A stretch of DNA of 64,000 nucleotides, from NCBI RefSeq assembly GCF_047528295.1, contig NZ_CP180001.1, positions 496,001 through 560,000 of the forward strand. The letters run 5' to 3'. Position numbers and translations under genes: made by a program. Positions 25,619 to 35,348 of this stretch are shown here, in pieces (position 1 is the stretch's first letter; every line of letters starts with the position of its first letter). The notes under the pieces were generated by a model that saw only the letters and a list, made by a program, of their open reading frames with translations, did no database searches and was not told the origin of the DNA. This DNA comes from Peptacetobacter sp900550335. GTDB taxonomy: Bacteria > Bacillota > Clostridia > Peptostreptococcales > Peptostreptococcaceae.

Positions 25619-26842
25619 ATGGGCAGAAAGAAAAGAGAACCATTGAATCCAGAAAAGAAAAATATAATAGCGGAGCTAATTAAAACATATGAAATTAAAA
25701 CCGCTCAAGACATTCAGGATGCACTTAAAGATCTTTTGGGGGATACTATTCAAGAAATGCTTGAATCTGAAATGAATGAGCATCTTGGATATGAAAAATA
25801 TGAACGTGGTGAAAATACCAACTCAAGAAATGGATATAAAACAAAAAGAGTAAGATCTGGAATGGGAGAATATGAAATTGATGTTCCTCAAGATAGAGAT
25901 TCTTCTTTCGAACCTCAAATTGTCAAAAAAAGACAAAAGGATATTTCTGAAATAGAGCAAAAGATAATAAATATGTATGCTTTAGGCATGAGTAATAGAG
26001 ATATAACTTCTCAAATAGAGGATATTTATGGATTTGAACTATCTGAAGGAATGATTTCAGATGTAACTGATAAAATAATACCTAAAATCGAAGAATGGAA
26101 ATATAGACCTCTTGAAAGTGTGTATCCTGTTGTATATATAGATGCTATCCATTTCTCTGTTAAAGAAAATGGTTCTGTTAAGAAAAAAGCTGTCTATGTA
26201 ATTCTTGGTATAAGTTCCGAAGGATGCAAAGAAATTCTAGGATTGTATATTGGAGATACTGAAAGCTCTAAGTATTGGTTTTCTGTGCTAAATGAATTAA
26301 AAAATAGAGGTGTAAGAGATATTTTAATCGTTTGTGCTGATGGACTATCAGGAATAAAAGAAGCGATAAGCTCTGCTTTTCCAAATACTGAATATCAAAG
26401 ATGTATTGTTCATCAAGTTAGAAATACATTAAAATATGTATCATACAAAGATAGAAAGGAATTTGCTAATGATTTAAAAACAATATATCATGCCATTAAT
26501 GAAGAACAGGCTCTAGCTAATTTAGAACGTACTTCAGAAAAATGGAATGAAAAATATCCAAATTCTATGAAATCTTGGTTTAGTAACTGGGATTCAATTA
26601 TACCGATATTTAAATTTTCACCAGAGACTAGAAAAGTAATTTATACTACAAATGCTATTGAAAGTGTAAATTCGCAGCTAAGAAAAATAAATAAAAAAAG
26701 AACTGTTTTTCCAAATAAGATTTCTCTAGAAAAATCACTATACCTATCAGTTGAAAAAATAAGCAAAAAATGGAGTATGCCTATTAGAAACTGGGGTTAT
26801 ATTTACGGAGAACTTTCTATAATGTATGAAGATAGATTGTAA
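25619..26842 (+). CDS. IS256-family (Mutator-like) transposase
   Basis: 407 residues, full length. DDE residues are expected at VVYIDAIHFSV (Asp near 173), VCADGLSGIKEA (Asp near 239) and NAIESVNSQLRK (Glu near 346), and the C/D(2)H region is QRCIVHQVRNTLKYV. The reading frame is intact, so the element may be active. AGGAGG precedes the ATG. Confidence 0.95.
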   Translation: MGRKKREPLNPEKKNIIAELIKTYEIKTAQDIQDALKDLLGDTIQEMLESEMNEHLGYEKYERGENTNSRNGYKTKRVRSGMGEYEIDVPQDRDSSFEPQIVKKRQKDISEIEQKIINMYALGMSNRDITSQIEDIYGFELSEGMISDVTDKIIPKIEEWKYRPLESVYPVVYIDAIHFSVKENGSVKKKAVYVILGISSEGCKEILGLYIGDTESSKYWFSVLNELKNRGVRDILIVCADGLSGIKEAISSAFPNTEYQRCIVHQVRNTLKYVSYKDRKEFANDLKTIYHAINEEQALANLERTSEKWNEKYPNSMKSWFSNWDSIIPIFKFSPETRKVIYTTNAIESVNSQLRKINKKRTVFPNKISLEKSLYLSVEKISKKWSMPIRNWGYIYGELSIMYEDRL

Positions 26843-26847
26843 TAATT

Positions 26848-26890
26848 AAAAAAGTCAAGAAAACCGCTTTTTAGCTGGTTTTCTTGACAT
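26848..26890 (-). terminator. Hairpin at the 3' side of the transposase, terminator on the minus strand
   Basis: GTCAAGAAAACC pairs with GGTTTTCTTGAC. The T run lies on the minus strand (TTTTTTAATT), so it would stop transcription entering from the CWB2 gene rather than the transposase transcript. Confidence 0.7.
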
Positions 26891-26998
26891 GCAACAAAAT
26901 AAATAATATTATGTTTTCAAAGGCGTTAGCCATTTACTCATAAATTATTTTAAGTCTATTATACTACCTAACGGTAGTTTAAGCCATAGAGGGCTTAT

Positions 26999-28309
26999 TT
27001 ACAGAAAAAATTCTATATACCCATATTTTCCATTTTCCATGTAATAGAAAGTTACAGAATTATTGTTTAAAACTAACATTTCTTTATCTGGACCACCCCA
27101 TTCTTCAGGATAATCTATATTGTAGTAGTATTTATTTCCATCAACCTTTGTTATTTTATATTTACATTTACCAATAGAAGCAAAAGTCATATAATCTTTT
27201 GAAATAGTTGCTATATCTCTATAACTATAGAAGTTATTTTCTTCACCATTTTCATCATAAGCCTTATATGCACCATACCAGATTCCCATTGCACTACTAG
27301 GTAACTTCAATTCAGCAGGTTTCATACCTTTAAGCACTTTTATTTCTTCAAATGCATTTTCGTTTCCGTTTCCACCGACTCTAGTAATAACGCTCATATT
27401 TTTAGCTTTTACAACATTTCTCTGGCTATTACTCAAACTATTAGAAACTATTAAAACTGGAGAATTGTTTTTAGCAGCTAAAACACCAACTGCAAGGGCA
27501 TCTATTAAATGACCTTCTCCCTTTGAACCATTTTTAGCTACATATAAATTATTTAAACTTGCATTAGTATAGAATTTTTCTATTACCTTTGCATTTGTAT
27601 CATTTCTATTTGATCCACTTACTCTTTCAGCACCAGGAAGTGTTGCCATTATTGAGTTTGAAACTGCTTTATTTCCACCTATAATGTATGATTTTTCAAC
27701 ACCGATAGAATTGATAAAATCTGCAGAATCCTGTACACCTGATTTTGCATTTGAAAGAATTATGGCCATATCTTTTTCTGCTGCTACAGCGGCTATACTT
27801 ACTGCATCTGCAAGTCCAGTTTTACCATTTACAACAGCAATTGATTTTATAGGTTTTAATTCCTGAATTTTTTTGGCAATAGCAAGTGCAGTTTCTTCTC
27901 TACTATTTCCTGAGATTCTATATGTATTTCCTTTAATTTCAGATGCTAAATCATCAGATAGTACAGATTTACCACCGATAAGATAAACATTTTTTGCACC
28001 TAATCTTGATATTTCAGATTTTGTTTCTCTGTTTAACTTACCTTTGCCAGTAAGTAGTATTGGTGCATTTAATTCTTCTGCTAGAGGTGTTGCAGCTAGT
28101 GCATCTGCTATTGCAGAGTCGTTGACAAGTACTACATTTTCAGCAGAACTCCATCCTTTTTGACTGACCTGTATAGCTGTACTATGTCTATTTGAACCAG
28201 CTAATATTTGGGCAGTTGTTGCAGCCTCAGATGTAGTAGGGTTTATAGCAATTGCACCTAAAACAAGAGCTGCAGAAAGAAGTATTGATGCGGATTTTTT
28301 AAATCTCAT
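26999..28309 (-). pseudogene. 5' part of a CWB2 surface-protein gene, truncated by IS256
   Basis: 435 native codons (to 27005), then a stop supplied by the IS end. A signal peptide (1-30, TTSEAA) precedes three CWB2 modules (beginning ILAGSNRHSTAIQVS, RISGNSREETALAIA and RVSGSNRNDTNAKVI), then about 110 residues of a C-terminal domain. Unlike the 18691 gene the anchors are N-terminal. The anchor region is intact, so a shortened wall protein could still be made. The restored protein would be about 568 residues. Confidence 0.85.
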
Positions 28310-28335
28310 AAAATCATCTCCTTAAAAATAATATA

Positions 28336-28722
28336 TTAGAAATCACTGTTGGATTTTCTAATTATAAAGAAAAATATATAAATAGCAATACATACAAACA
28401 ACATATTAAAAATCAAAAGAGGTGTTGTATAAAAGCTATTTACTACCGAAAAAGGCATAATATAAGGTATTAATAAAATAATTGCAAGTAGTATTCCTGT
28501 TATAACTGATACGATGCTTATTGATTTATTGCTCAAAACAATAATTGATAAAAATAATAAGAAGCAAAGTGCATAGGCAATTCCCAAGAAAATGTGGAAA
28601 TTAATTTCCATATGTTGAAATGCATTTAGAGCAATTCTATACATATATGAAAAAACAAAAATTATAATAGGAAATAACGCTGTATATAAATTTTTAAAAA
28701 AATAAATTAATTTTTTAGACAT
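28336..28722 (-). CDS. Four-helix membrane protein, related to the gene at 38843-39235
   Basis: 128 residues, helices at about 14-30, 45-65, 70-90 and 100-122. It aligns along its length with the protein at 38843-39235 (YxALFPIIIFxFSxxxxxAL-xxQHME, then SVITGILLAI). It is downstream of nothing on its strand and directly precedes the CWB2 gene at 28309, so the two may be cotranscribed. Function unknown. Confidence 0.7.
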   Translation of the reverse strand: MSKKLIYFFKNLYTALFPIIIFVFSYMYRIALNAFQHMEINFHIFLGIAYALCFLLFLSIIVLSNKSISIVSVITGILLAIILLIPYIMPFSVVNSFYTTPLLIFNMLFVCIAIYIFFFIIRKSNSDF

Positions 28723-28866
28723 TAAAACCTCCCGATAAATAAAAAGATTATATATTTATAAATACAATTATCGTAGTTGTAGATTGTTTTTTGCAACTCT
28801 GATAAAAAGACCTTTTTTATTTTAATATAACATAAATAATTTAAAAATATAGGTTTTATTTGAATT

Positions 28867-28881
28867 TGTAATAAATTGTAA
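28867..28881 (-). promoter_or_regulatory. TTACA pair with 10-bp period upstream of the membrane gene
   Basis: Plus-strand TGTAA at 28867 and 28877. It is similar to the 11-bp-period repeats elsewhere in the window but is spaced 10 bp and lies about 145 bp from the start codon. Confidence 0.3.
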
Positions 28882-28890
28882 ATGTTAAAA

Positions 28891-28922
28891 AAATAAAAAA
28901 GAAGTGTCTTTTAGACACTTCT
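28891..28922 (-). terminator. Terminator of the YiiX-like gene
   Basis: GAAGTGTC/GACACTTC stem with a short loop; minus-strand T run of six. Confidence 0.9.
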
Positions 28923-28930
28923 CAATAAAA

Positions 28931-29488
28931 TTAAACTGTATTAAGTTTATATTTAAATCTATATTTGTTGTATTCTCTCAATAAACCTTCGTATTCTAAA
29001 TTTAAACCTTTAAGGTTGTAAAAATCATTAGGTTGAACAAAATTGAAAGGTTTATCAAATAAATTTATTCCACTTTTATTTAGCATGTCTGCAGCAAAAG
29101 TCGAACAAACATAACCAAAATCAGGATGTCTATTTAGACCAAGAGGAATAGCTATTAAAGAAAGTAAATCATAGCTATAAAGAGTCCTAATTGATTTAAC
29201 CTGATTTATATTAGTTTTAAGCTTTTCAAATTCATCATCAGTTATTTCAAGAGAATATACTCTACATATAGTATTCTTTTTTATCTCATATAGACCCTTG
29301 TCTATTCCTTCTTCAACAAATCCAGCTATTAAAGGATTCTTAGGATTTATCCTTCCAAAAGCGTACATAGTATCTAAACTATCATCAAGTGAAATAGAAA
29401 TATGTGAATATGGCTTTCTAGTGATCGTCCTTATTAAATGGGCAAGCACTGTTCCAGTATATGTAGAAACTATATATATTTTTTTCAT
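28931..29488 (-). CDS. Permuted papain-fold (YiiX/NlpC-P60-like) hydrolase
   Basis: 185 residues from the ATG after GGAGGTGAT. The conserved features are KPYSHISISLDDSL (His near 30), AFGRINPKNP, and PDFGYVCSTFAADML with a Cys near 131. The order His before Cys is that of the permuted NlpC/P60 (YiiX, DUF830-like) group, thought to act on lipid or peptide amide bonds. No signal peptide is evident, so it is probably cytoplasmic. Confidence 0.7.
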   Translation of the reverse strand: MKKIYIVSTYTGTVLAHLIRTITRKPYSHISISLDDSLDTMYAFGRINPKNPLIAGFVEEGIDKGLYEIKKNTICRVYSLEITDDEFEKLKTNINQVKSIRTLYSYDLLSLIAIPLGLNRHPDFGYVCSTFAADMLNKSGINLFDKPFNFVQPNDFYNLKGLNLEYEGLLREYNKYRFKYKLNTV

Positions 29489-29881
29489 AACGATCACCTC
29501 CATCAAATTATTTTCTATATTTATATTATGACCTTTAAATCTTAAAATATTTATTATAAAAACTAAAAAAAATCTAAAGAAAATAAAAATTTATAGATAT
29601 TTTTTTAATATAGATAAAAATTTAGTAAGTATCTTTTTAAAGACACATACTCACAAATAATACTTTAAAAAATGTCAAAAGTCAAGCTTTAGAATAAATT
29701 CAAAAGGTTACATTTAGTAATTAATTTGCTTTAAATTATGACGATTTTGTTAATATATAAAAAAATTATCGAATAGGTTTATAAAATAATGTATAATGAA
29801 AAATAAGATATGGTGTGGTTTTGTCAGGTGACAACTATATCTGACAAGGATAAACATTTAAGATATATGGGAGGATTGGAA

Positions 29882-32227
29882 ATGATAAATAAAAAGACAA
29901 TATCAGTGTTAGCAGCAACAGCCATAACTGTAAGCTCAATGCCTTTAGCATTTGCTGATACTGGTTTAAGTATAAAAGATAAAGACCTTTCTATAAAACA
30001 ATTAGAATCTACTGAAGAGTTTAAGCAATATGTTGAAGATGCAGAAAGTGGATTAGTTGATAAATCAGAGAGAGTACCAATGGCAATAGATGTAGATGGG
30101 ACTAATGTTTCAGGAAATGCATCAAGAATAACCAGATACCTTCCAAAAGACTATGATCCTAGAAAGCAGGGTAAAGATACAGGAATAAGAAATCAAGAAA
30201 ATCTAGGAGTTTGTTGGGCATTTGCTGGTATAGCAGGAATGGAATCATATATGGCCACAAATGGATATGGAATAAATGATTTATCAGAAGAACATATGAG
30301 ATGGTGGGCAAAAGGTGGAGTAAATGGATGGAATGTAGGAGATCATGAAGGAACATCAAATTTACTTTCTATGGGATATTTTGCTTCTGGTGATGGGCCA
30401 AAGCTTGAATCAGAGTTAAAATATAACACTCACAACACTAGACCTTCAAATATGAATACAGCCAAAGGAACAGGATATTTAGCTAGTGAAGTTATATTTA
30501 TAAGAAATAATAGAATGGATATAAAAAATGCTATAACTAAATACGGCGGAGTAGTGTCAGGTTATGGAGATTTTGATGAATATAGTAGTAAAGATAAAAA
30601 TGCATATTATGTAGATTATAATATAGGTCAAAATCATGCAGTTACTGTTGTAGGTTGGGATGATAGCTACAGTAGAGAACATTTCACAGGTAAGGCTAAA
30701 CCTAAATACGATGGTGCTTGGCTAGTTAAAAACAGTTGGGGAAATTATAACTCAGAAGGAGGTTATTTCTGGGTTTCTTATGAAGATAAAACTCTTCTTC
30801 AAGCAGGTGATAATTATTCCATAAAAAAAATAGATAAATCAGGAAATAAGATATACCAGCTTGAAAAAGGTGGATATACAGAATATGGAGGCAAAAATTT
30901 TGCAGTAGCAAATGTATTTAATTTTAATGGTCAAAATGAAACTATAGAAGGTGTAACAATAGGAAATACAACCTTAGGAAGTACATACCAGATATACTAT
31001 GCTCCTGTGAAAAAAGGTGTTCCTCAAAATAGCAATTTAAAATTATTGGCATCAGGAACTATAAACGAAACTGGATATATAACTATTCCAGTAAATTCTG
31101 TTAAAATACCTTCTGGAAAAGGTGCAATAGTTGTAAAAATGAAAAATCCAAATACAGCAACTATATTTGCAGAAGGAAATACAGAAAATGTACCTTGGTT
31201 TAAGGCTAAGGCTAATAGAGGGGAAAGCTTCCAATTAGTAAATGGAAGATTTATAGATATAAACACTCAGACAAATGATAATATAAACTTTGCAATAAAA
31301 GCTATAACTAAAAGCAATGTAAACCCAAACGATATAATAGGAACAAATAGATATGATACAGCAGTTAAAACAAGCAAAAAAGGTTGGAATACTGCGGATA
31401 CTGCTATAATCTCAAATGGTAGTGCAATAGTAGATGCACTTGCTGCAACACCTCTTGCAGCATATAAGGATGCACCAGTTTTACTTACTGAAAAAGATAC
31501 ATTAAAAGATGTTACCAAAAATGAGTTAAAAAGACTTGGAGTAGGTAAAGTATATATAATAGGTGGTAGCTCAGTTATATCTAAAAATGTTCAATCACAG
31601 ATAGAAAAAATGGGAATTTCTGTGGAAAGAATATCAGGAAGTAATAGATATGCGACTAGTGTAGCTATAGCAAATGAGATGAAATCAGAAGGAGCTAACA
31701 TAGATCAAGTAGCTGTTGTAAATGGAGTAAGCGGACTTGCAGATGCAATAAGTTTTGGAGCAGCAGCCGGACAAAAAAATATACCAATAATACTATCTGA
31801 TAAAAATGGAAAAACTACAGGAGCAGAAGAAATTCTTTCTGATGATAAGGTAGAAAAAACATATATAATAGGTGGTAAAAATGCTGTACCAGAAAGTGTA
31901 GAATCATCTTTAAAAAATCCAGAAAGAGTTAGTGGCTCAAATAGAAGTGAAACAAATGCTGCTATAATCAAGAAATTCTACAATCAATCTGCATTTGAAT
32001 ATCTTTTTGTAGTGAAAGATGGTTCAGAAGGACAGGATAAATTAATAGATGGATTATCAGTAGGAGCATTTGCTGCTAAGACAAGTTCACCTATAATATT
32101 AGCAGGAAAAAAACTATCTAATGGTCAGAAATCTGCACTATCAGGAAAAAGTGTAGAAAAAATTTCTCAGGTTGGCGGTGGCTCTAATGCTACAGTAACA
32201 GCACAGCTTAGAAATTTATTTAAATAA
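29882..32227 (+). CDS. Cwp84-like surface cysteine protease with lectin-like and CWB2 domains
   Basis: 781 residues from the ATG after GGGAGG; the longer frame lacks a ribosome site. A signal peptide (1-26, AFAD) and propeptide precede a C1A papain domain (about 90-300) with active Cys in NQENLGVCWAFAG (about 111), His in NHAVTVVGWDD (about 252) and Asn in NSWGNY (about 283). A lectin-like domain (about 310-460) and three CWB2 modules (from about 480: DIIGTNRYDTA, RISGSNRYATS, RVSGSNRSETN) follow. The architecture is that of Cwp84/Cwp13, which cleave the S-layer precursor or other wall proteins. A TTGTCAG/CTGACAA hairpin lies in the leader (29820-29848). Confidence 0.93.
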   Translation: MINKKTISVLAATAITVSSMPLAFADTGLSIKDKDLSIKQLESTEEFKQYVEDAESGLVDKSERVPMAIDVDGTNVSGNASRITRYLPKDYDPRKQGKDTGIRNQENLGVCWAFAGIAGMESYMATNGYGINDLSEEHMRWWAKGGVNGWNVGDHEGTSNLLSMGYFASGDGPKLESELKYNTHNTRPSNMNTAKGTGYLASEVIFIRNNRMDIKNAITKYGGVVSGYGDFDEYSSKDKNAYYVDYNIGQNHAVTVVGWDDSYSREHFTGKAKPKYDGAWLVKNSWGNYNSEGGYFWVSYEDKTLLQAGDNYSIKKIDKSGNKIYQLEKGGYTEYGGKNFAVANVFNFNGQNETIEGVTIGNTTLGSTYQIYYAPVKKGVPQNSNLKLLASGTINETGYITIPVNSVKIPSGKGAIVVKMKNPNTATIFAEGNTENVPWFKAKANRGESFQLVNGRFIDINTQTNDNINFAIKAITKSNVNPNDIIGTNRYDTAVKTSKKGWNTADTAIISNGSAIVDALAATPLAAYKDAPVLLTEKDTLKDVTKNELKRLGVGKVYIIGGSSVISKNVQSQIEKMGISVERISGSNRYATSVAIANEMKSEGANIDQVAVVNGVSGLADAISFGAAAGQKNIPIILSDKNGKTTGAEEILSDDKVEKTYIIGGKNAVPESVESSLKNPERVSGSNRSETNAAIIKKFYNQSAFEYLFVVKDGSEGQDKLIDGLSVGAFAAKTSSPIILAGKKLSNGQKSALSGKSVEKISQVGGGSNATVTAQLRNLFK

Positions 32228-32348
32228 AGTATAAGAAAGTCCATATTATAAATAATAAATAAAAAAGGACTGTATATTATGTTAAAAAAGCTATATACTA
32301 TGTAGTGGAGAGTTTAAATATTCAGAGGATTTTAAGGGGGTAAAAATT

Positions 32349-32615
32349 TTGAGAGAGAATCCAGCAATGAGAATTTTATTCTCACTACCAGTGTATGTTC
32401 TTATATTCTATAAAAGCTACAATTTTGAATTAAATAGAAACTCTATAATATTTACGTGTGTATATTTAGCTCTTATTATGGGAGACTTAGGATACTTCTA
32501 TTATAAAGTTAAAAAAAGAGAAAAAGAGGAAGCTGCAAGAGCTCCAAAAACTGATAAAGAAGCTATAAGAATTAGAGAACAAGAAAAGAGAAGAAACAAA
32601 AGGAAGAAAAAATAA
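32349..32615 (+). CDS. Small membrane protein with highly basic tail
   Basis: 88 residues with a TTG start placed 8 bp after AAGGGGG. Two helices (about 7-23 and 33-51) precede a Lys/Arg/Glu-rich tail ending KRRNKRKKK. It may contact nucleic acid or the acidic membrane face. No family recognised. Confidence 0.6.
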   Translation: MRENPAMRILFSLPVYVLIFYKSYNFELNRNSIIFTCVYLALIMGDLGYFYYKVKKREKEEAARAPKTDKEAIRIREQEKRRNKRKKK

Positions 32616-32626
32616 TAAAAAACTCG

Positions 32627-32671
32627 ACGGTTATCTATCAAATTATAGATTTGATTGATAGCCGTTTTTTC
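32627..32671 (+). terminator. Terminator after the basic-tail membrane gene
   Basis: CGGTTATC-TATCAAA pairs with its near-complement TTTGATTGATAGCCG, then TTTTTT. Confidence 0.85.
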
Positions 32672-32838
32672 GTATATAGGAAAAAAGTATATTTAGTAAG
32701 AAAAATTTGATTATTTGAACTCTATTTTATTGATAAAAATAGATAATATTGATAACATATATAATGTAGAATTATTTTTAAAAAAAGACTAAAAACTTAT
32801 CCAAATAGATGGTTTATTTTATGAATGGAGGAACGAGA

Positions 32839-33582
32839 ATGCTAGAGTTAAAGAATGTGTTCTTTAATGTAGTAGATGAAAACGGAGAAGAACGCAATAT
32901 AATAGATGATTTAAGCATTAATTTTGAAAAAGGAAAGTTATATGTTATAACTGGTCCAAATGGTGGAGGAAAGTCGAGTCTCGCTAAGGTTATAATGGGT
33001 ATATCAGAAGCATCAAAAGGACAGATACTTTTAGATGGAGAAGATATAACAGAAAAATCTATAACAGAAAGAGCTAAAATGGGAATAGGATATGCATTCC
33101 AGCAGCCACCTAGAATAAAAGGTATGACTGTAGAAGATTTATTAAAATTAGCTCACGGTGGAGACCTTCCAAAAGAAGATTGTTGCCAGTATTTAGCAGC
33201 AGTTGGTCTATGTTCAAAAGAATACCTAACTAGAGAAGTGGACAACTCTTTATCTGGTGGGGAAATGAAAAGAATTGAAATAGCTACTTTATTTGCAAGA
33301 GATTTAAAAGTATCTATATTTGACGAGCCAGAAGCTGGGATAGATTTATGGAGCTTTGGTAAATTAAATGAAAGCTTCCAGAAAATGCACGAAGAAAAAG
33401 ACCAGACTATAATAATAATATCTCATCAGGAAAGAATACTAGAACTTGCTGACCAGATAATAGTATTAGAAGATGGAAAAATAAAAACTAGTGGAAGCAA
33501 AGATGAGATATTACCTGAAATATTAAACCAGGTAAATGGAACTGTATGTGAAATACAGGGAAAGGCGGTTTACAATGGATAG
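32839..33582 (+). CDS. sufC: SufC-like (SmsC) Fe-S assembly ATPase
   Basis: About 248 residues from the ATG after GGAGG. Walker A GPNGGGKSS (about 36-44), Q-loop region YAFQQPPRIKGM, signature LSGGEMKR and Walker B VSIFDEPEAGID identify a SufC-type ABC ATPase. It powers Fe-S cluster assembly on the SufB-like scaffold. It overlaps the next gene by 8 bp and no sufS, sufU or sufD follows, so the system is the two-gene form. Confidence 0.93.
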   Translation: MLELKNVFFNVVDENGEERNIIDDLSINFEKGKLYVITGPNGGGKSSLAKVIMGISEASKGQILLDGEDITEKSITERAKMGIGYAFQQPPRIKGMTVEDLLKLAHGGDLPKEDCCQYLAAVGLCSKEYLTREVDNSLSGGEMKRIEIATLFARDLKVSIFDEPEAGIDLWSFGKLNESFQKMHEEKDQTIIIISHQERILELADQIIVLEDGKIKTSGSKDEILPEILNQVNGTVCEIQGKAVYNG

Positions 33583-34501
33583 AGTTGATTTAGACTTATT
33601 AAAAGAAGTTGCCGATATGAGAATGGGTAATCCAATTCTTGGGGCATTTAATATAAGAAAAAATGGAGAAGGTATAGAAAGAAGATCTACTAAAGACGTA
33701 GATATAATACCTAAGACAGATAAACCAGGTATAGATATAATAGTAAAACCAAATTCTAAACCAGAAGATGTTCATATACCAGTAATAGTTACTCAGTCTG
33801 GATTTAGTGATAAAGTATACAACGACTTTATAATAGGAGAAAATTCAGAAGTTACTATAATAGCTGGTTGTGGTATACACAACTGTGGTTGCGATGATAG
33901 CCAGCATGATGGTATACATAGATTTGTTCTTAAAAAAGGAGCAAAATTAAAATACACTGAAAAACACTACGGAGAAGGAACTGAAGGTGGAGGAAAGAGA
34001 ATCTTAAATCCTGTGACAATAGTTGAAATGGAAGAAGATTCATACTGCGAAATGGAAACAGTTCAGATAAGAGGAGTTGACTCTACTAAGAGAGACCTTG
34101 AAGCAACTTTAGGTAAAAATGCAAAAATAGTTGTTCTTGAAAGATTATTAACTCATGACGACCAGTTTGCTGAATCTAATATGGAAGTTGTTCTTCAGGG
34201 AGAAGATTCTTCAGCTCAGGTTATATCTCGTACTGTTGGTCAGGATAATTCTGTTCAGGTATTCAACCCAAGAGTAATAGGTGAAAACCAGTGTTCAGCA
34301 CATGTTCAGTGTGACTCAATACTTATGGGAAATGCTAAGATAAGTTCAATACCAGAAATATCTGCAGAGCATCCAGATGCTATGTTAGTTCACGAAGCTG
34401 CAATAGGTAAAATAGCTGGAGATCAGATATTAAAATTAATGACTCTAGGTTTAACTGAAGAGGAAGCAGAACAGCAGATATTAAATTGTTTCTTAAAATA
34501 A
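33575..34501 (+). CDS. sufB: SufB/SufD-like (SmsB) Fe-S scaffold protein
   Basis: 308 residues from the ATG inside the sufC end; short for SufB (about 470), as in the minimal SMS system of anaerobes. The beta-helix core includes GCGIHNCGCDDSQHDGIH, a Cys/His cluster absent from classical SufB, and the family C-terminus HEAAIGKIAGDQILKLMTLGLTEEEAEQ. It is the only scaffold encoded here. Confidence 0.9.
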   Translation: MDRVDLDLLKEVADMRMGNPILGAFNIRKNGEGIERRSTKDVDIIPKTDKPGIDIIVKPNSKPEDVHIPVIVTQSGFSDKVYNDFIIGENSEVTIIAGCGIHNCGCDDSQHDGIHRFVLKKGAKLKYTEKHYGEGTEGGGKRILNPVTIVEMEEDSYCEMETVQIRGVDSTKRDLEATLGKNAKIVVLERLLTHDDQFAESNMEVVLQGEDSSAQVISRTVGQDNSVQVFNPRVIGENQCSAHVQCDSILMGNAKISSIPEISAEHPDAMLVHEAAIGKIAGDQILKLMTLGLTEEEAEQQILNCFLK

Positions 34502-34519
34502 ATTGAAGAAGAATATTTA

Positions 34520-34551
34520 GGGATGTCAGATTTTTATGGCATCCCTTTTTT
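34520..34551 (+). terminator. Terminator of sufCB
   Basis: GGGATGTCA/TGGCATCCC stem (one G-U), then TTTTTT. Confidence 0.9.
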
Positions 34552-34554
34552 AAA

Positions 34555-34678
34555 GCTTGAAATAAATATGCCAACCTAGCCTCCAGGCTTCAGCGCCTCG
34601 CCCATATATGTAACACATTTATATGTTGCGAGGCGCTTGCAGAATTGTCGAGTGCGGTTGGCATATTTATCTTCAAGC
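34555..34678 (+). repeat. Foldback repeat, copy B
   Basis: Outer arms GCTTGAAATAAATATGCCAACC and GGTTGGCATATTTATCTTCAAGC are almost perfectly complementary. Inside are CCTCCAGGCTTCAGCG, an inner stem CCTCGC/GCGAGG around TGTAACACATTTATATG, and CGCTTGCAGAATTGTCG. It starts 4 bp after the sufCB terminator. The 348-bp gap after sufB holds only this, the sufCB terminator and the terminator at 34680. Confidence 0.85.
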
Positions 34679-34679
34679 A

Positions 34680-34720
34680 AAAAGGAGATACCATTAAAAA
34701 TCCGATATCTCCTTTAATAT
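34680..34720. terminator. Terminator of the lipoprotein gene
   Basis: AAAGGAGATA/TATCTCCTTT stem with a 15-nt loop, T-rich on both sides. Confidence 0.75.
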
Positions 34721-34849
34721 TGTTTTTCAATTTATTTTTTATAAACAATTTAATACATTGTTGTTCTGCTTCCTCTTTGCGTTAAGAATATGTTTTGTTT
34801 GAAGGTAGTAAATAAGATAATTGTTATTTATGTCTTATTTTTCAAATTA

Positions 34850-35257
34850 TTAGTTTTGATATGGTTCAGAGTTTTCTCCATCATAAACCATGATTTTTAT
34901 TTCAGTTCCTTCTTTTACGTCAGCATGGCAGCCAAGTGTGTATTCTTTGTTTTTTTCTATGTTGTGTAATATTGTTACGCTGTTAGCTTTTATTTTTACA
35001 GTTTTTTCTTCTTCTTTACCAGAAGTTTGATGTAGTGAAACCGCTATGTCAAAGTCGTTTCTGTTTTGGATAGTTAATAATCCTGTTTTTGATAGGATTT
35101 TTTCATCGCTGTATGTAACTACATAGTTGTTTTCAGTGGATTCCTCTGCACATGCTACTGAGCAATCCCATTTTGATAGTTCTTCATTTTGTTTTGAGCA
35201 TGCAACTAATGAAAATATAAGTGTAATCATTAGTAAGATTGATAGGAATTTTTTCAT
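34850..35257 (-). CDS. Small lipoprotein, unknown function
   Basis: 135 residues. A signal peptide with lipobox LVAC (Cys about 20) is followed by a beta-rich domain with no recognised motif. AAGGAGTGATTACTT precedes the ATG. Its upstream region carries an 11-bp-period TTACA pair, and the divergent gene at 35483 carries another. Confidence 0.75.
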   Translation of the reverse strand: MKKFLSILLMITLIFSLVACSKQNEELSKWDCSVACAEESTENNYVVTYSDEKILSKTGLLTIQNRNDFDIAVSLHQTSGKEEEKTVKIKANSVTILHNIEKNKEYTLGCHADVKEGTEIKIMVYDGENSEPYQN

Positions 35258-35348
35258 AAGTAATCACTCCTTTTTAGGGTAGAAATATTGTTTTCTATAT
35301 AATAATTATATATATTTTTTTATTTAAAGTTGAGGCTTTCAATAAGAT

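Larger units (their letters stand above)
25559..27004 (+). mobile_element. IS256-family insertion sequence
   Basis: About 1.45 kb, with one transposase gene. The left end reads GTCTGTAAATTTAATCGCC..TTCTATGG and the right end, on the minus strand, CTGTAAATAAGCCCTCTATGG: gapped but clear inverted repeats. Poly-A tracts (GAAAAAA) border both ends, consistent with target duplication; exact ends are uncertain by 1-2 bp. The insertion splits a CWB2 gene. Confidence 0.8.

Noticed and set aside
29810..29881. Upstream start for the cysteine protease
   Set aside because: The extra 24 residues would hide the signal peptide; GGGAGG correctly precedes the internal ATG.
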